Below are positions 22,528-34,475 of a DNA stretch of 64,000 nt, in pieces. Both the position numbers and the translations under genes were made by a program. Source of the DNA: Siphonodentalium dalli (lineage: Eukaryota > Mollusca > Scaphopoda > Gadilida > Siphonodentaliidae); contig CP136069.1 of NCBI GenBank assembly GCA_032622095.1, positions 104,808,278 through 104,872,277 of the forward strand, written 5' to 3'. The stretch's first letter is position 1, and each line of letters begins with the position of its first letter. The notes beneath the pieces were generated by a model, which saw only the letters and a list, made by a program, of their open reading frames with translations, searched no databases and had not been told where the DNA came from.

Positions 22528-22698
22528 TCATATTAAACCGGCAGATTCAAACTTCTTACTGGGTCGTGTTATTGGGTTAAATGATTTTTTTAAATTTCGT
22601 TTCAACACAGTTGGATTATACTTCTGTACATTTAATTTAGACTCCCATAATATTTGACTATTTTCTCCCCAGTGGACTGTGATTGGAAATGTTTCTCG
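22528..22698 (-). CDS. Candidate terminal exon, unknown protein
   Basis: On the minus strand a splice-acceptor-like TTTATCATTATTTACAG is followed at once by 56 sense codons and a TGA stop, beginning RETFPITVHWGENSQILWES and ending KKFESAGLI. Phase 0 keeps the whole segment open. The mix of Trp, Pro, Arg and Lys looks like coding sequence rather than repeat. I do not recognise the protein and found neither upstream exons nor a polyadenylation signal close after the stop. Alternatives are an unknown transposon fragment or chance. Confidence 0.28.
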   Translation of the reverse strand, partial: RETFPITVHWGENSQILWESKLNVQKYNPTVLKRNLKKSFNPITRPSKKFESAGLI

Positions 22699-23344
22699 CT
22701 GTAAATAATGATAAATATACAAATAGCGATCACACGACATCATGGACACAGCAAAATATTAATAAAAAAATGTAAACTAAAATGAAATGGGACATGCATA
22801 ACAAAACTACAGTTAATCAATTGCGTCCGCTTGGAGTATACTGTACCAGGTCTATTTAGTGTCAATTTCCAATGACTGAAATAAACTCCGGCAGAATGTG
22901 TTTCAAGAGATCCAACTAATTTAAAACTTTTCGTCAAGATACTGTGCCAGGCTGCTACAATTTAAAGCATATAAATAGTTCTTGACTACTAGAAGATGCA
23001 TTTTCAGTCTCCCAGTCCCACGAACAGGTAGAATAGGCACCCATTGGTAATATTCATAAACAATACCATAAACGTATTATGAATCAATACGACTCCCCAG
23101 GCCCAGGTGACTGACCGCGGACGGTTTGTTTATTTTCGAACACATGGTCATCACGCAACACAGAACTGATCTTGTAAATCTATTTTTGAGAACTGATCAT
23201 TATAAATAACTTTGATAATTTTTCCTGATACATTATTTTTGAGAACTGATCTTGTAAATATAGTAATCACTTGCTCCAGCTATAGAACTCTAGCTAGCTA
23301 GGCCATACGTGGATCATGACTGATATACTTCAAGAAAGGACTAT
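22699..23344. other. Unassigned DNA
   Basis: Nothing recognised, apart from a repeat of 'TTTTGAGAACTGATC(T/A)T' three times between 23165 and 23265. Confidence 0.5.
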
Positions 23345-24176
23345 GCGTGTGTGGTTCGTCAACAATTTCCTTTAGCATGGGCTACAGGTCGTACCTTTGG
23401 TCAGATCATTATAAAATTTTGGCCATCTTGAATTTCAGAATTCAATCCATTAGCACAGTCTACAGGTCATACTGTTTGTTTGTCTGATCATCATGAAATT
23501 TGTCATGGATGTTAATATTGACATGTAGATGGTAACGAGTAATTTTGGGGTCATTCGGCCAAAAAACATGGCCGCCAGCAGCCATCTTGGATTTTACTCT
23601 TTGCATGGCTAAATCCTTTGGCACGGGCTACAGGTCGTACCTTTGGTCGGATCATCATGAATATATGTCATGGATATTAACAATGATATGTAGATGGGAA
23701 CGAGTCATATTGGGGTCAATCGGCCAAAAAACATGGCCGCCAGCAGCCATCTTGGATTTTACTCTTTATTCAATCCATTAGAACGGGCTACAGCATGGAG
23801 TGTTTGTCTTATCATCATGAAATTTGTAGTGGAAGTTATATTGACATGTAGATAGGAATGAGTCATTCTGGGGTCATTCGGCCATAAAACATGGCCAACG
23901 GTAGCCATCTTGGATTTACTCTTTGTATGACTAAATCCTTTGACACAGGCTACAGGTCGTATCTTTTGTCGGATCATCATGAAATTTGGCATGGATGTTA
24001 ACATTGACATGTAAATGGGAACGAGTCATTTTGGGGTCATTTGGCAAAAATACTTGGCTGCCAGTGGCTATCTTGGATTTTACTCTTGGCATAACTAGAC
24101 CTTTCAACTTTCCACATTCTTGATCACTCCATTGACTGTAACACATGAAATTATTTCCTTGTCATTGACACTTTCA
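23345..24176 (+). mobile_element. Tandem-cored element, shorter copy
   Basis: Five or so units of the 15538-type core (CAACAATTTCCTTTAGC, GGGCTACAGGTCGTAC, CATGGCCGCCAGCAGCCATC). It ends TGTCATTGACACTTTCA at 24176, like the other right ends. The left inverted repeat is not recognisable. Confidence 0.75.
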
Positions 24177-24383
24177 TTTTGCGGTCAGGTCCGTATCCCT
24201 ATTGAATGGTGACACTCATTTCGATTCTCATCATGAAGACATTTGAAGTTAAGCAATGCTGAGCCTAGTTAGTATGTTGATTGAAACATTTAGCCCATTC
24301 AGTATATGTACTGGACCTGTTCATGCCAATATGTGCAATGCATTGTCATCAAGAACATAATGCTTAGCTGTGGTATCAGCTTA

Positions 24384-25083
24384 CTCTTGTCCCGAATAGA
24401 CAAACATCCGGAATAGTAGCACAAGGCAGACAAATGGGCAAATTTCAATAAAAGTACAGACCGGAGTAGAAGTACAGGGTGGAATTTTTTTTATATAAAA
24501 GTGTGGATTTGTTTAATTTCAAATTCCAAATTAGCGAATGTACTGATTTGTTTTTCCAAGTGACCAGTTAGGTTTTATGCTCATCTATCGTCGATTCCAG
24601 GAATTAATTTTATACGGAGTGAAATTAAGCTGGAATATAATTTAAGCGAACAAAACTATGTTTACCAAAAACTCAAACATGCTTGGTACTTACACTAGTC
24701 GCCACTGCCTACTATTTAAACACCAGTAATAGTTTCAAAATAAAGTATTCAATTGAATGAAACACTCAGCAAGCTTTACATCGGTAGAAAAGTTTGTAAA
24801 ACATCGCCATTTAGACAGCGAAGAATATTTACATTATTTGCTTTCGGTCATACTATTATATTACACTTCCAGTTAGTTTTTTAGCATTTAATAGCAAACA
24901 CTGATTCCATTCTTCCGTTCTAAAAATTAATCCTTCAAATGTTTGTTTTTATCGCATTTTGGCGAGTTAGATATGATCTTGCCAGTTTAAAATTAATAAA
25001 TGTATAGACTGGAATAAGCTCGTACAGGGCGGCAATTTAAAAAAATAAAATAAACAGATGTACTTTTATTCGGGACACAAGAG
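24384..25083. mobile_element. 700-bp TIR element with TA duplication
   Basis: Ends CTCTTGTCCCGAATA and TATTCGGGACACAAGAG (one 2-nt indel), each flanked by TA (24382-24383 and 25084-25085). Subterminal GTAC-containing blocks (AAAAGTACAGACCGGA; ACAGATGTACTTTTATT) also pair. No transposase, so non-autonomous; TA target sites point to a Tc1/mariner-like source. Confidence 0.75.
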
Positions 25084-25352
25084 TAGCTGCGTGGAAAAAA
25101 CGTGTTTATCGACATATGACCCACCCACTCACCCCCGGCCCTGTGTAAGGATTTTTTTTGAGAAAATCCATGTTATTTTAAAATGATTATTATTTACCAG
25201 TACATAAATAGTAGAGGTGGATTTCATTTGATCATATCATTGACAAATGGCAATTATTGATGACATGTTATATTATGAAGTATAAACTAGTAAATATGCA
25301 TTATTAATGTTATGGTTTTATATTATTATTCACCAGGATGTACATTGTTTGG
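25084..25352. other. AT-rich spacer
   Basis: Nothing recognised. Confidence 0.5.
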
Positions 25353-26529
25353 GACATGACAAACTGCAGTATGGGATGGAATGCGGAACAGAATGACACT
25401 CTGTGGAACAGAATTTGAAATTGCATGGAACAGCTGATATCTCGAGGAATGTAGCACATAGAGGGTTCATTTAGTTTTCTAACGTAAGGCAGATATTCGC
25501 CTCAGACAAATATATTAACCCTGCCACTGAACTAACACCGGAAGTTTCATTATTTGCTGACAACTGACCTACCCTAAAATTGTTGAAATCATGGCTGCAG
25601 AACAGCTGTAGAATTGGGTTATTACATCAATAAAGCTATGCCCACAAGCGAAGTTGGTATTAAAATGAAGTTTAGCATCTATTGCACAACAGAAATGTAT
25701 TTGGTCGAGCGAAGCAGTTGTTTTTGTAGATCTAAAGACCAATTAAACCACCCATGTGAAGGTTCCACTAATAATGGAAAATGCGTTTGACATCAATATT
25801 TAGAATTTATATTTCACGATGAACATGCCTGCAAACAACAAGTATCATGTATCAAATGACGCTGTGGAATACTATGCATTCATTAGCTACCATATGGTAA
25901 TATGATTACTGATGCGGCGAACACACAAACTCTATATATCGAAGACGATGAATAAAGATAAAAATAGACTCGGCATTACAATAAGAATTTTGATTTCTGG
26001 TGATTTATTCCATAAAATGGGGCATATCGTGTCAAAATGTTGTACTATGGAATGTATTTTTTTCCAAAATCTTTCCACTATTCAGTGAATTGTGACGGAA
26101 ATTCGCACCTATAATGAGCGATTCATTTTCCTCATAATAATAGAAGCCGTTTTATCATCCAATTAAGCCATTCTTATCTGGGCTGTCATCCACAAATATA
26201 CACCAAGTTTCTGAGGATGCTTCTTGTGCTCTCTTCGTTTGTTTTAATTCTCACTTATTTTCTTTTTCAGTTGTGACTATACTGGAATCCAGCATTATTG
26301 TAAATGTCGAGTCTATTTTTTATATTTTTTCATCGGCATTGATCGATATATAGAGTTTGCATGTTCGCCATGTCAGTAGTCATATTACCACAAAAATATC
26401 GCAGCTAAAATGAATGCGTAGTATTCCACTGCATCAATTAGATAACTGATACTTCATGGTTGTTTCAAGTTGCTAGCATTCTGCAGATTGTAATTCTGTT
26501 CGGCATTCCATCCCGCAGTTTGTCATGTC
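25353..26529. mobile_element. 1.18-kb foldback-like element with interrupted long arms
   Basis: Ends GACATGACAAACTGC and GCAGTTTGTCATGTC are perfect inverses. The next block (GGGATGGAATGCGGAACAGAAT) pairs with 26490-26513. Further in, 25830-25990 pairs with 26295-26460 at roughly 80% (GTGGAATACTATGCATTCATT with AATGAATGCGTAGTATTCCAC; AAACTCTATATATCGA with TCGATATATAGAGTTT). The left arm carries about 420 bp absent from the right. No protein-coding frame and no clear target duplication. Confidence 0.8.
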
Positions 26530-26799
26530 ATCACAATTGTCCGAATGTGTTCTAAATGTTATTTATTTCAGCAGATGAGGAGGTGCATCTTGCCTAAATC
26601 AGAGGTATGACTGTCCCAACAAGACTAAAAGAACATGCAAACTTAGTAATGGAGTAGCCATATAAATACATTTTTGGCACAAACTATTTGTCCAAAGTTG
26701 AAACATAAATCACCAAAAAGAAAGCTTTTAATTAAATATAGGTGTATCTAAAATAGTTTCTAGAAATTTAGTGTTGTGCCAAATGTGTTTACTTATTTT
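26530..26799. other. Unassigned DNA
   Basis: Nothing recognised. Confidence 0.5.
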
Positions 26800-27460
26800 T
26801 AGCTCAACTTGACTTGTCCATGTTCCATGTTTGTTAACAATTTGCATTAGCACTGGCTACATGTTGTACCTTTGCTCAGATCATTATGATATCATGGCTG
26901 TTGACATTGATATGTAAATCGGAACGAGTCATTTTGGGGTCATTCGGCAAAAAAACATTGCTGCCAGCGGTCATCTTGGATTGCAATCTTCAATCCATTA
27001 ACACAGGCCATACTGTTTGATGATAATGGAATTTGTCATGGATGATGACATGTAGATGAGAACGAGTCATTTTTGGGGTCATTTGGTTGAAAAACATGGC
27101 CACCGGCAGCCATCATGGATTTTAATCTATGCAATACTAAATCTCCTGTCAAACCCTACAGACCTATTCCCCATCTGGTCATCACTAAACTGCATATGGA
27201 TCATCAGGGTGACCTATAGATGATGGGAGCCATCAATTTTTTCCCAAATTTGTAAAAAACATGGCCACCAGCAGCCCTCTTTGATTTCGAATTTGAATTT
27301 ATCAGCACGCCCTTCTGTCCGCATTTATTGGAGAATTGTTTAAAATTTACAGCATGTTTAGGATCTAGATGAGAGCTATCGAATTTGAACAATTTTTGAT
27401 GAAAAACATGGCCCCAGCAGCCATCTTATATTTTACTCTTTGCATGACTAAATCCTTTGG
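26800..27460 (+). mobile_element. Tandem-cored element, diverged copy
   Basis: Begins TTTTTAGCTCAACTTGACTTG and carries the usual core blocks (GTCATTTTGGGGTCATTCGG, CATGGCCACCAGCAGCC, GCATTTATTGGAGAATTG). Its segment near 27365, GGATCTAGATGAGAGCTATCG, is another reference for the site disrupted at 11835/20998. The right end was not found. Confidence 0.75.
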
Positions 27461-28399
27461 CACACTCTACCGACCACACCCTTGATCCGATTGACACAGG
27501 GTCCTTGACTCCGATTTATGTTTATAGTTCCTGGAATAAATGGTCTCAGGGAGAACATTTTCATCCAATGAATATGTATCCTTCTGCACTATTATATTTC
27601 CCCCGGTCTGCCATCTGCTTTTATTACCTGAATTCCCTCAAAATAGACCATTCCATTGTTTTTTTTTATAACTGAATGGGAGAATTATGCAATAATGTGA
27701 CTTTATAATGCTGAGGTTTTCACTGCCAGATTATACAATGCTATGATTCAAATATAGTCCTGTTAATCTCCATTTGTCAGCACAACTCCACTTGCTAGGA
27801 TGAGTTCTGCAAGATTTTCCCCTCATCTGTGCCCCCAGATAACAGATAATACATGTATATATTATTGTGCTATACAACATTGTTTATAGTGTGAGCCTAT
27901 GTATAGAGAGAAACATTAAATTGTAAGTTACTGTAAGATTGTTTTTGTGTATAGATTGTAAATTATTAAAACTGAACATATTATATTCTTAGTCTTATTT
28001 TTTGTGAACCCTGTAGTTGCTTATTAGTGGTAACAATTCATCCACAATTACCCATCATATTCTCTATTATGAATATTGGAGAATACAAATAAACTCATAA
28101 TTTAATCATAAGCTGTCAATTCAATGAATATTCTAATAGAAGCATGAAACTTTCAGGGTTGGTTGGGTATGTGGTCCTCATCAACCAATTAGCTGGTTCC
28201 AGGTTTCTGGTGACCCCTTGACCTTCAAATTGACCTTGACATTTTGAAAATTTGAGATTTGAGATTTAGGAGTATCTATTTTGTATCGAATATAATGGCT
28301 ATAATTAAAGGATATATAGACATTGGAGATTGTCGATGCGATACCATTGGATGTCCGCCTTTGTATCAACATACAATTTGTCTATGATAATCCAAAATG
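27461..28399. other. Intergenic DNA, no gene seen
   Basis: Short frames only. A TGACCTTCAAATTGACCTTGACA block near 28215 resembles the text of Helitron 2 but is too short to assign. Confidence 0.5.
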
Positions 28400-29390
28400 G
28401 CCACCAAAATTTGACGTTTTTTCACTAATATCTTTCAAATCAGTTCCTGCTTTTTGGAACTGTTTGAGAATTGCAACTTTATATTGTATTGGTCATGTTA
28501 ACTTAACATTGGAGCAATGAAATATGCCATTCGTGTGCTCCCTGCCAACTCCGATCCCTTAAAAATTCGATTTTACAGAAAGCGGTATAAAAATTCACAA
28601 AAAATCACCATTGGGATTCTAGTCATATTTCGTCAAGAAATGGGAAGAACTGTGCAATCTAAGTGACAAATTCCATTTCTTATGAATATTCCAACTCAAT
28701 TGTACCCAAATTGTCAATTTGGCTCATAATGGCTGCCAAAATATGGAAAAAATGCCCAGCGAGTCATGCAACCGCATACCAGTTGTGGTTGATGAAAAAT
28801 GACTATTCTGTCTTATAGATATTTAATACTACCATTTCTGATGCACCTTGTTACTATTTTAAACACTGACATTACCAGAATTATTGGATTTTTCTATCAC
28901 AAACTTGACATCAAAATCGCCAAAAATTCACCTTTCAGGTTAAGACAATTTTCTCAAGTAAAATGGTATCGAAGGTGTTTATTGTCTTGATCTGTCTTAA
29001 ATGGGTCATACTTATCTGTTTTTGGACAAAATTACTCAAGATGGTATGCAAAATGGCAACCAAATTTTGTATAAAAAAAAAAAAAAAATTCATATATATC
29101 CTGAATATTATTCTCTGATGTTCCGAAAAGGTAGCAAAGTGTGACTCACTTTGTATAAACCATGTTACTTATGAAGCATGACAAATTAATTATAAATGAT
29201 GCAGTACGGAATTTTGCCAAAAACTTCTTTTGGGATTCTGACCATGTTTTTTGTACGGAAATGGACGGCACATTGAAACTGAACTAAAAGGGGCATTATT
29301 GTGAGGCTACGGCAATAAAATTGTGGTTCATTGGCATCGAAATGATTAATGTCAGGAAAACCGTTTCCCCCATTGTGCATATAAACCACC
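28400..29390 (+). mobile_element. Foldback-element arm, solo diverged copy
   Basis: Corresponds block by block to 48190-49170 of the large foldback element: TTTTTCACTAATATCTT, TTTGGAACTG, GATCCCTTAAAAATTCGATTTTACAGAA, AATTGGGATTCTAGTCATATTT, GGCTGCCAAAATATGG, ACCAGTTGTGGTTG, CCGAAAAGGTAGCA. Similarity looks like 75-85%. No matching inverted arm follows it. Confidence 0.85.
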
Positions 29391-30545
29391 ATCAGGATGT
29401 AGAACTCTCTGACATTACCTCTCTATCGATTAACATGTCCCTGAGTTATTGTGTAAAGCGAGTACCCACCCATATTTACACATGTACAACACAACCATGA
29501 CCATACACTCGCTCCATATATACATAAAACACCACAAATGAGCATGTAGCCACTCGTTTTTTTACACACACACTTCATCCATGGCCATATTTAGGTATAA
29601 CCGTACACCACGCACTTGACTATATAGCCACAAGTCACCATGCAGGTATACTTCTACACATCACCCACGACCGTATAATCACTCTTATATATAGCTCTAC
29701 ACCCCATTCATGATCATACAGTCACTTCATGTATACATATTCGTCTCATCATTGGCCATACAATTACACCATGTATATATATTTGCCATACCCATGGCCA
29801 TGTAGTCACTCAAGCTATACATATACACCACACCCATAACAATAGAGTCACTCCAAGTACACATATACGCATCACCAATGGCCATACAGACGTTCTATAT
29901 ATACCAATACCCCGCTCACACGACCATTCATACACAGGTTTGCATATGCACCTCACTCATGACAATTCAGCCACTCGCTGTATACTCATAACCACATTCC
30001 TTATCATATAGTCAATCATTGTTTACCAATTCACATCACCATTGGCCATATGGTTATTCCATATACACATATTGGCTGCACCAATGGTCATATAGTCACT
30101 AAAGATATACATATGCACCCCACCATGCCTATAAAGTCACTCCAGGTATACATATACACTCACCAGTGCAGCTTTCAAGACATACCAATACCCAGCAGAT
30201 CACCTCACCATTGGTCATACAGTCACTTCCTGTATACACATGACCATATAGACACTCAAGATATACATATTCTCCCCACTCATGACCGTAGAGTCACTCC
30301 AGTTGTGCGTATACACCTCACTAATTGCCATACAATCCTTCAAGACATACCAGTACCATGTACACCACCTCATTATCGGCCATATGGTATCTCCCTCATA
30401 CCTATTTGCCACATACATGGCATATAGCCACTCAATATATACATAAACACCCCACACATGGCCATAGAGTCATTCAATGTATACATATACACCTCAGCAT
30501 TGAATGGATACACCAATACCACATGGCCATTTGTATACTCCAGAC
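29391..30545 (+). repeat. Minisatellite array of the foldback family
   Basis: More than twenty irregular units of about 42-50 bp with the theme 'CCATGGCCATACAGTCACTCCATGTATACATATACACC'. It begins with AGAACTCTCTGACATTACCTC...TTATTGTGTAAAGCGA, which is also the centre of the large foldback element (50865-50935). Open frames of up to 125 codons are by-products of the repeat. Confidence 0.9.
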
Positions 30546-31861
30546 TTGCATATCGTCGTTGAAATTGCAAAATGTCGTATGGGTGTTTTTGTAAATTTTA
30601 CAGGAGAGACAAAAAACTTAATAGAAATAACAACATTGAACATATACTTGACATTTCGGGTTCTTTTGGTAGATAATTAGCTGCCGGTGTTCTGCCAAAT
30701 ATCTACGTCCTGCCAGATAAGTCAATATTTCTAATAATAGTAATGTTCTTGTGTAGCTCCGCCCTCAGGGAAATATCGCTGTAATTATGACCGGGTCGTT
30801 TTGCGTTGACCATTGACAAATTGTGTAGTTCGTGACATATTACGCACACGATATCTGAAAATGCTTCCTTGTTTGGATTTTGCAAAATGTTTTTGTGTGA
30901 ATAAAGAGTCAATTTCAACTCCCTGGCAAAATTGCTTCGCATTGGGGCGAGAGAATATGTTTACACTTAAAATCAGTTGGAAGTTTACATGGCTGTAGAT
31001 TAAAATCATAGCAACTTTTCGCATTTAAATGTTTATAGAATGCATATTCATAGAAGCCTATATATAAGGTCTATAAGACCAAGTAGGCAGGCCTATCGAT
31101 TGCGTATTCTGATAATTTAGCATTAGAAATTGGAATGATAAAAAAATCGATTTTTTCCTAATATATCATAATAATAAGAAAGTTTTGTAGGCATACGTGG
31201 GTTATATATTTCCGTTGTTAATTAATTAACATTGAATGCTCTTATAATAATAGGCCTAGAACACAACAAACATGATTTGGAACAAGTGATAGTCAAAAAC
31301 ATTCAATGGTGTGCATTGGGAATGGGAGCACACTCAATTTATATACTCTAAGCTATTATGTTGTGTGTATTACATGTACTACTAGGCTACATCGCATCCC
31401 TGACAAGTTGTCGCGCGCCCCGAACCACAATAAAACTTACTGATGAGGCACCCTGCGAAAACAAAAATAACTAAGAAAAAAGACACTGACCAAGATAGAG
31501 ACGATATTTAACTTACATAGGAGCCTTGGGAGGCTGATATGGATATAGATTGCATGTGGTACTTCCATCAGGTCATACCTCTCGTTAAGTCGCATCCTGA
31601 CGGGGTGGGGGCGGCTATAAATTTGTAGGCCTAGGCGTATAATATAATATAATATTTCATTTCGTATTATATACCCATATCCGCATGCATTCCAATAACT
31701 GACTGATTATCTGCCTACAAAGAAAATTTAAGAAATGGTGATGTTCCGACCAATTGGCAATTTTTGTGTTTAAATAAGTCAGATTTCACGATCTGATTTC
31801 GGAAAGTTTTGCTGGCATAGACCACTGATAAATTGTGTTTTTGTGTATGATGATTTCGTTA
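30546..31861. other. Intergenic DNA, nothing recognised
   Basis: Low GC; overlapping short frames on both strands at 30700-31000 have no domain signature. Confidence 0.5.
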
Positions 31862-32343
31862 AAGGTACTCAATCCGAACAGAGGGTCCCCATCTCAACAG
31901 ATTCCAACAACAACAATCCGATCAGAGGGTCCTATATTACTATTTCTTTGGCTTTGGGGGTAAAAAATATTTGATTCGAGTCGAGGAACCCGTCAAACAA
32001 AGCTCAGAGTTATTAGATATTGATTTTTGAAATTTGTTATTTACTCGAGATGAGTACTAATAATTGCCTTCAACTGCCATAATATGCTCGGGATGTGTAC
32101 ACCAAAATCTATTCAAACAGACAAGGATGGATAACTCTAAAATCAAGTGGTAATAATAACGCAATTTTGACTGAGTTCTGGGCCAGAAAGTATTCCCGAT
32201 AATGAAAAATAATAGGTTTCTAAAATCGATATCTAACAAATCTGAGCTTTGATGGGTGACTTCCTCGACTCGAATCAAATATTTTTGACCCCCGAAGCCA
32301 TTGAAATAGTAATTGAGAAGAGTTTTATCGGATTGAGTACCTT
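31862..32343. mobile_element. AAGGTACTCAATCCGA MITE, 482 bp
   Basis: Perfect 16-bp inverted ends AAGGTACTCAATCCGA and TCGGATTGAGTACCTT, flanked by TA (31860-31861; 32344-32345). The interior is itself partly palindromic: the CGAGTCGAGGAACCCGTC block near 31980 pairs with GACTTCCTCGACTCG near 32262. Same family as 57518-57930. Confidence 0.9.
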
Positions 32344-32546
32344 TAAACTTTAGAGCCAATGTGATTTATGTCATGCTTATTAATTTCGATCGCAACCATA
32401 TAAACAGCGAACGCAACATTTTTCGCTCAGAAATTAGAATTCCACATGGTCATGCACATTTTTGTATGGACATTCCATGCAATGACTAAATACACTATTT
32501 TAGCTCCGAGAATTGACTTTAAAATGTTTGCCGTGTCAGATTATCG

Positions 32547-33565
32547 GGTCCGTGAAGATTCGGCGGAGGGAAGATTCGGCAGGGAAGATTCGGCGGGGAA
32601 GATTCGGCTGGTTTTATCGGCCGAATCTTCCTAGGTTTATACCAATATATTGGGACGGGAGATGTTTTGTTTGAGATAATTTTAGAACTGGTAAGTTTAT
32701 TTGTATGTTTTATGCTCATTAGTTTGTTTGACATATTTTAGGTTTATGATAAGGTAAGTTTATTATGAATATATTGAAGTTATTACTTACAAATTACGTG
32801 GTAAGATTTAATGAGAAAACGAATAAATTTTTTGACAGTTGTTCACATTCTGTTCACGTTGGCACCAAGTGTTTACATAACAGTCGGTAGAATATACAGA
32901 GTCGTCTTTCTGATGCTGATATGATCTAAGTGAGAACTATTCGATATTTGTTTAGATAAGTTTGCTGAGTGCATTTCAGTTAGGACTGATCAGTTGTTTG
33001 TTTTACCGCATCAGATCTAACGACTTTTAGACTATAAAGTTGAATGAAATTGACTTCACCATATCACATCTTCATCATGCCTTCGTACAACCTCCGTCAA
33101 AATCAGCTCATAGACTACCCGTGTATTAAGTTCGAATGTCGAAATTGCCGTTGCAGCCAGTGATCTCGAGACAGACGTCAGGAAGAATCGGCAAGGCAAA
33201 GAAATAAGAAGACAAGACGACAACAAGACAAGAAGATAACAAGACAAGACTATTAGTTCATTTTGTATGTTTCAAATAAAGAATTTGTATTTCTGTTACA
33301 CCTTATGTTATCAGATTGTGTAAATATGTTTCATCCATTCTAATAAGTCTAATAAAATCTGTCATTACTAAAAATGAGTTAATCAAGACCCTATAATCCC
33401 TCTAATTAGTTGTTATTGTTACAACAAAGAATAAGTGCGCACAATCCCGTAATCCCTCCACTAATTAGTTAGATCAAACGACTGGCCGAATCTTCCCCGC
33501 CGAATCTTCCCTCCGCCGAAAAATACATGGCCGAAACTTCCCTCCGCCGAATCTTCCCGTTCCCC
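32547..33565. mobile_element. 1.02-kb TIR element with 9-bp target duplication
   Basis: AGATTATCG occurs at 32538-32546 and 33566-33574. The ends begin GGTCCGTGAAGATTCGG and, inverted, GGGGAACGGGAAGATTCGG, and continue as tandem GGGAAGATTCGGC(GG) repeats: four on the left, three or four on the right. Duplication length and GG-start fit Merlin or Mutator-like elements. No transposase frame; the interior has an AAGACAAGACGAC purine repeat near 33200-33250. On its right it directly adjoins LINE sequence; on its left only 14 nt of LINE wording (GTGTCAGATTATCG) remain. Confidence 0.8.
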
Positions 33566-34475
33566 AGATTATCGACTTCAGCTACATGTTTGTCACAGAG
33601 AATCCACGATCTATCAACTGAAGCCTTTGCGTGTTCATTTTTGTTTTCATTAAAGACGATAATTACTGACTTTTGCTCGTTGTACTTGTATCTCCATTTA
33701 CGACTGTATTTAGTGCAAATATTCATAAGGTGTTGTAAACCACTTTCAGAGACCGAGAGCAATGTCATATCGTCCGCTTGCGTTGGGCATGAACAATTTA
33801 CGGAAAACATATTGAGCCCAGCTCCAGATACGGATAATTCTGACAATAGTTGATCTATAAATAGCATATAAAGTAGAGGGGAGACGACTCCTCCCTGTTT
33901 TGTTCCTTGTGCTATTGGAAACTGCTTAGAGAGAGTATTTCCATACTTTACTTGACAGGATGTTCCTTTAAGCATTTGGTAAAAAATTAACCAGGTTTTC
34001 TGATCAAAGTCTAACATGTAAAGTTTATAAAGGAGACCATTTACCCAAACGGTATCAAATGCCTTATGAACGTCTAGAAAGCATGCATATAATTTACTGT
34101 TATTTTCACGTGCGAATATCTTCGATTCGTGTACTATGAGTGAGTTCATAAGACAATTGATACCCTTCTGGAATCCATGCTGTAGATTATGAACTTTGAC
34201 CATGTCTGGAACATTACACTCTAGTCTTCTCAGTAAGATTTTTTCTAATAACTTGTAGAGAGCGGGAAGCAATGTAATTGCTCGGTAGCTATCAAAATTT
34301 GCTTGTGGTTTATTCCCACCTTTGTAGAGAGGTACAATTACGCCTTTCTTGGCAGGTTCCGGTATATATGAGAGAGACAATATTCCAGTCAACAAAGCGG
34401 ACAGACATGTTATCAAAGCTGGACCACCAAATACCAAATGTTCATTGTAAACGTTGTCCCACCCTGCTGCCTTGT
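33566..34475 (-). pseudogene. LINE copy 4, reverse-transcriptase fragment
   Basis: Encodes the same sequence as residues about 510-812 of the complete ORF2 (39325-42840), including FLDVHKAFDTVW, QGTKQGGVVSPLL and QADDMTLL, then stops matching at 33566 where the 9-bp-duplication element begins. Its upstream end is the same base as in copies 2 and 3, next to the same TATG-rich tail. It has lost the C-terminal domain and the endonuclease. The frame reads on through the neighbouring element for about 30 meaningless codons and, upstream, through eight codons of microsatellite. Confidence 0.93.

Noticed and set aside
30050-30594. Frames of up to 125 codons in the minisatellite
   Set aside because: His/Thr/Tyr-rich translations of the 42-50-bp repeat; similar frames occur wherever the array occurs.
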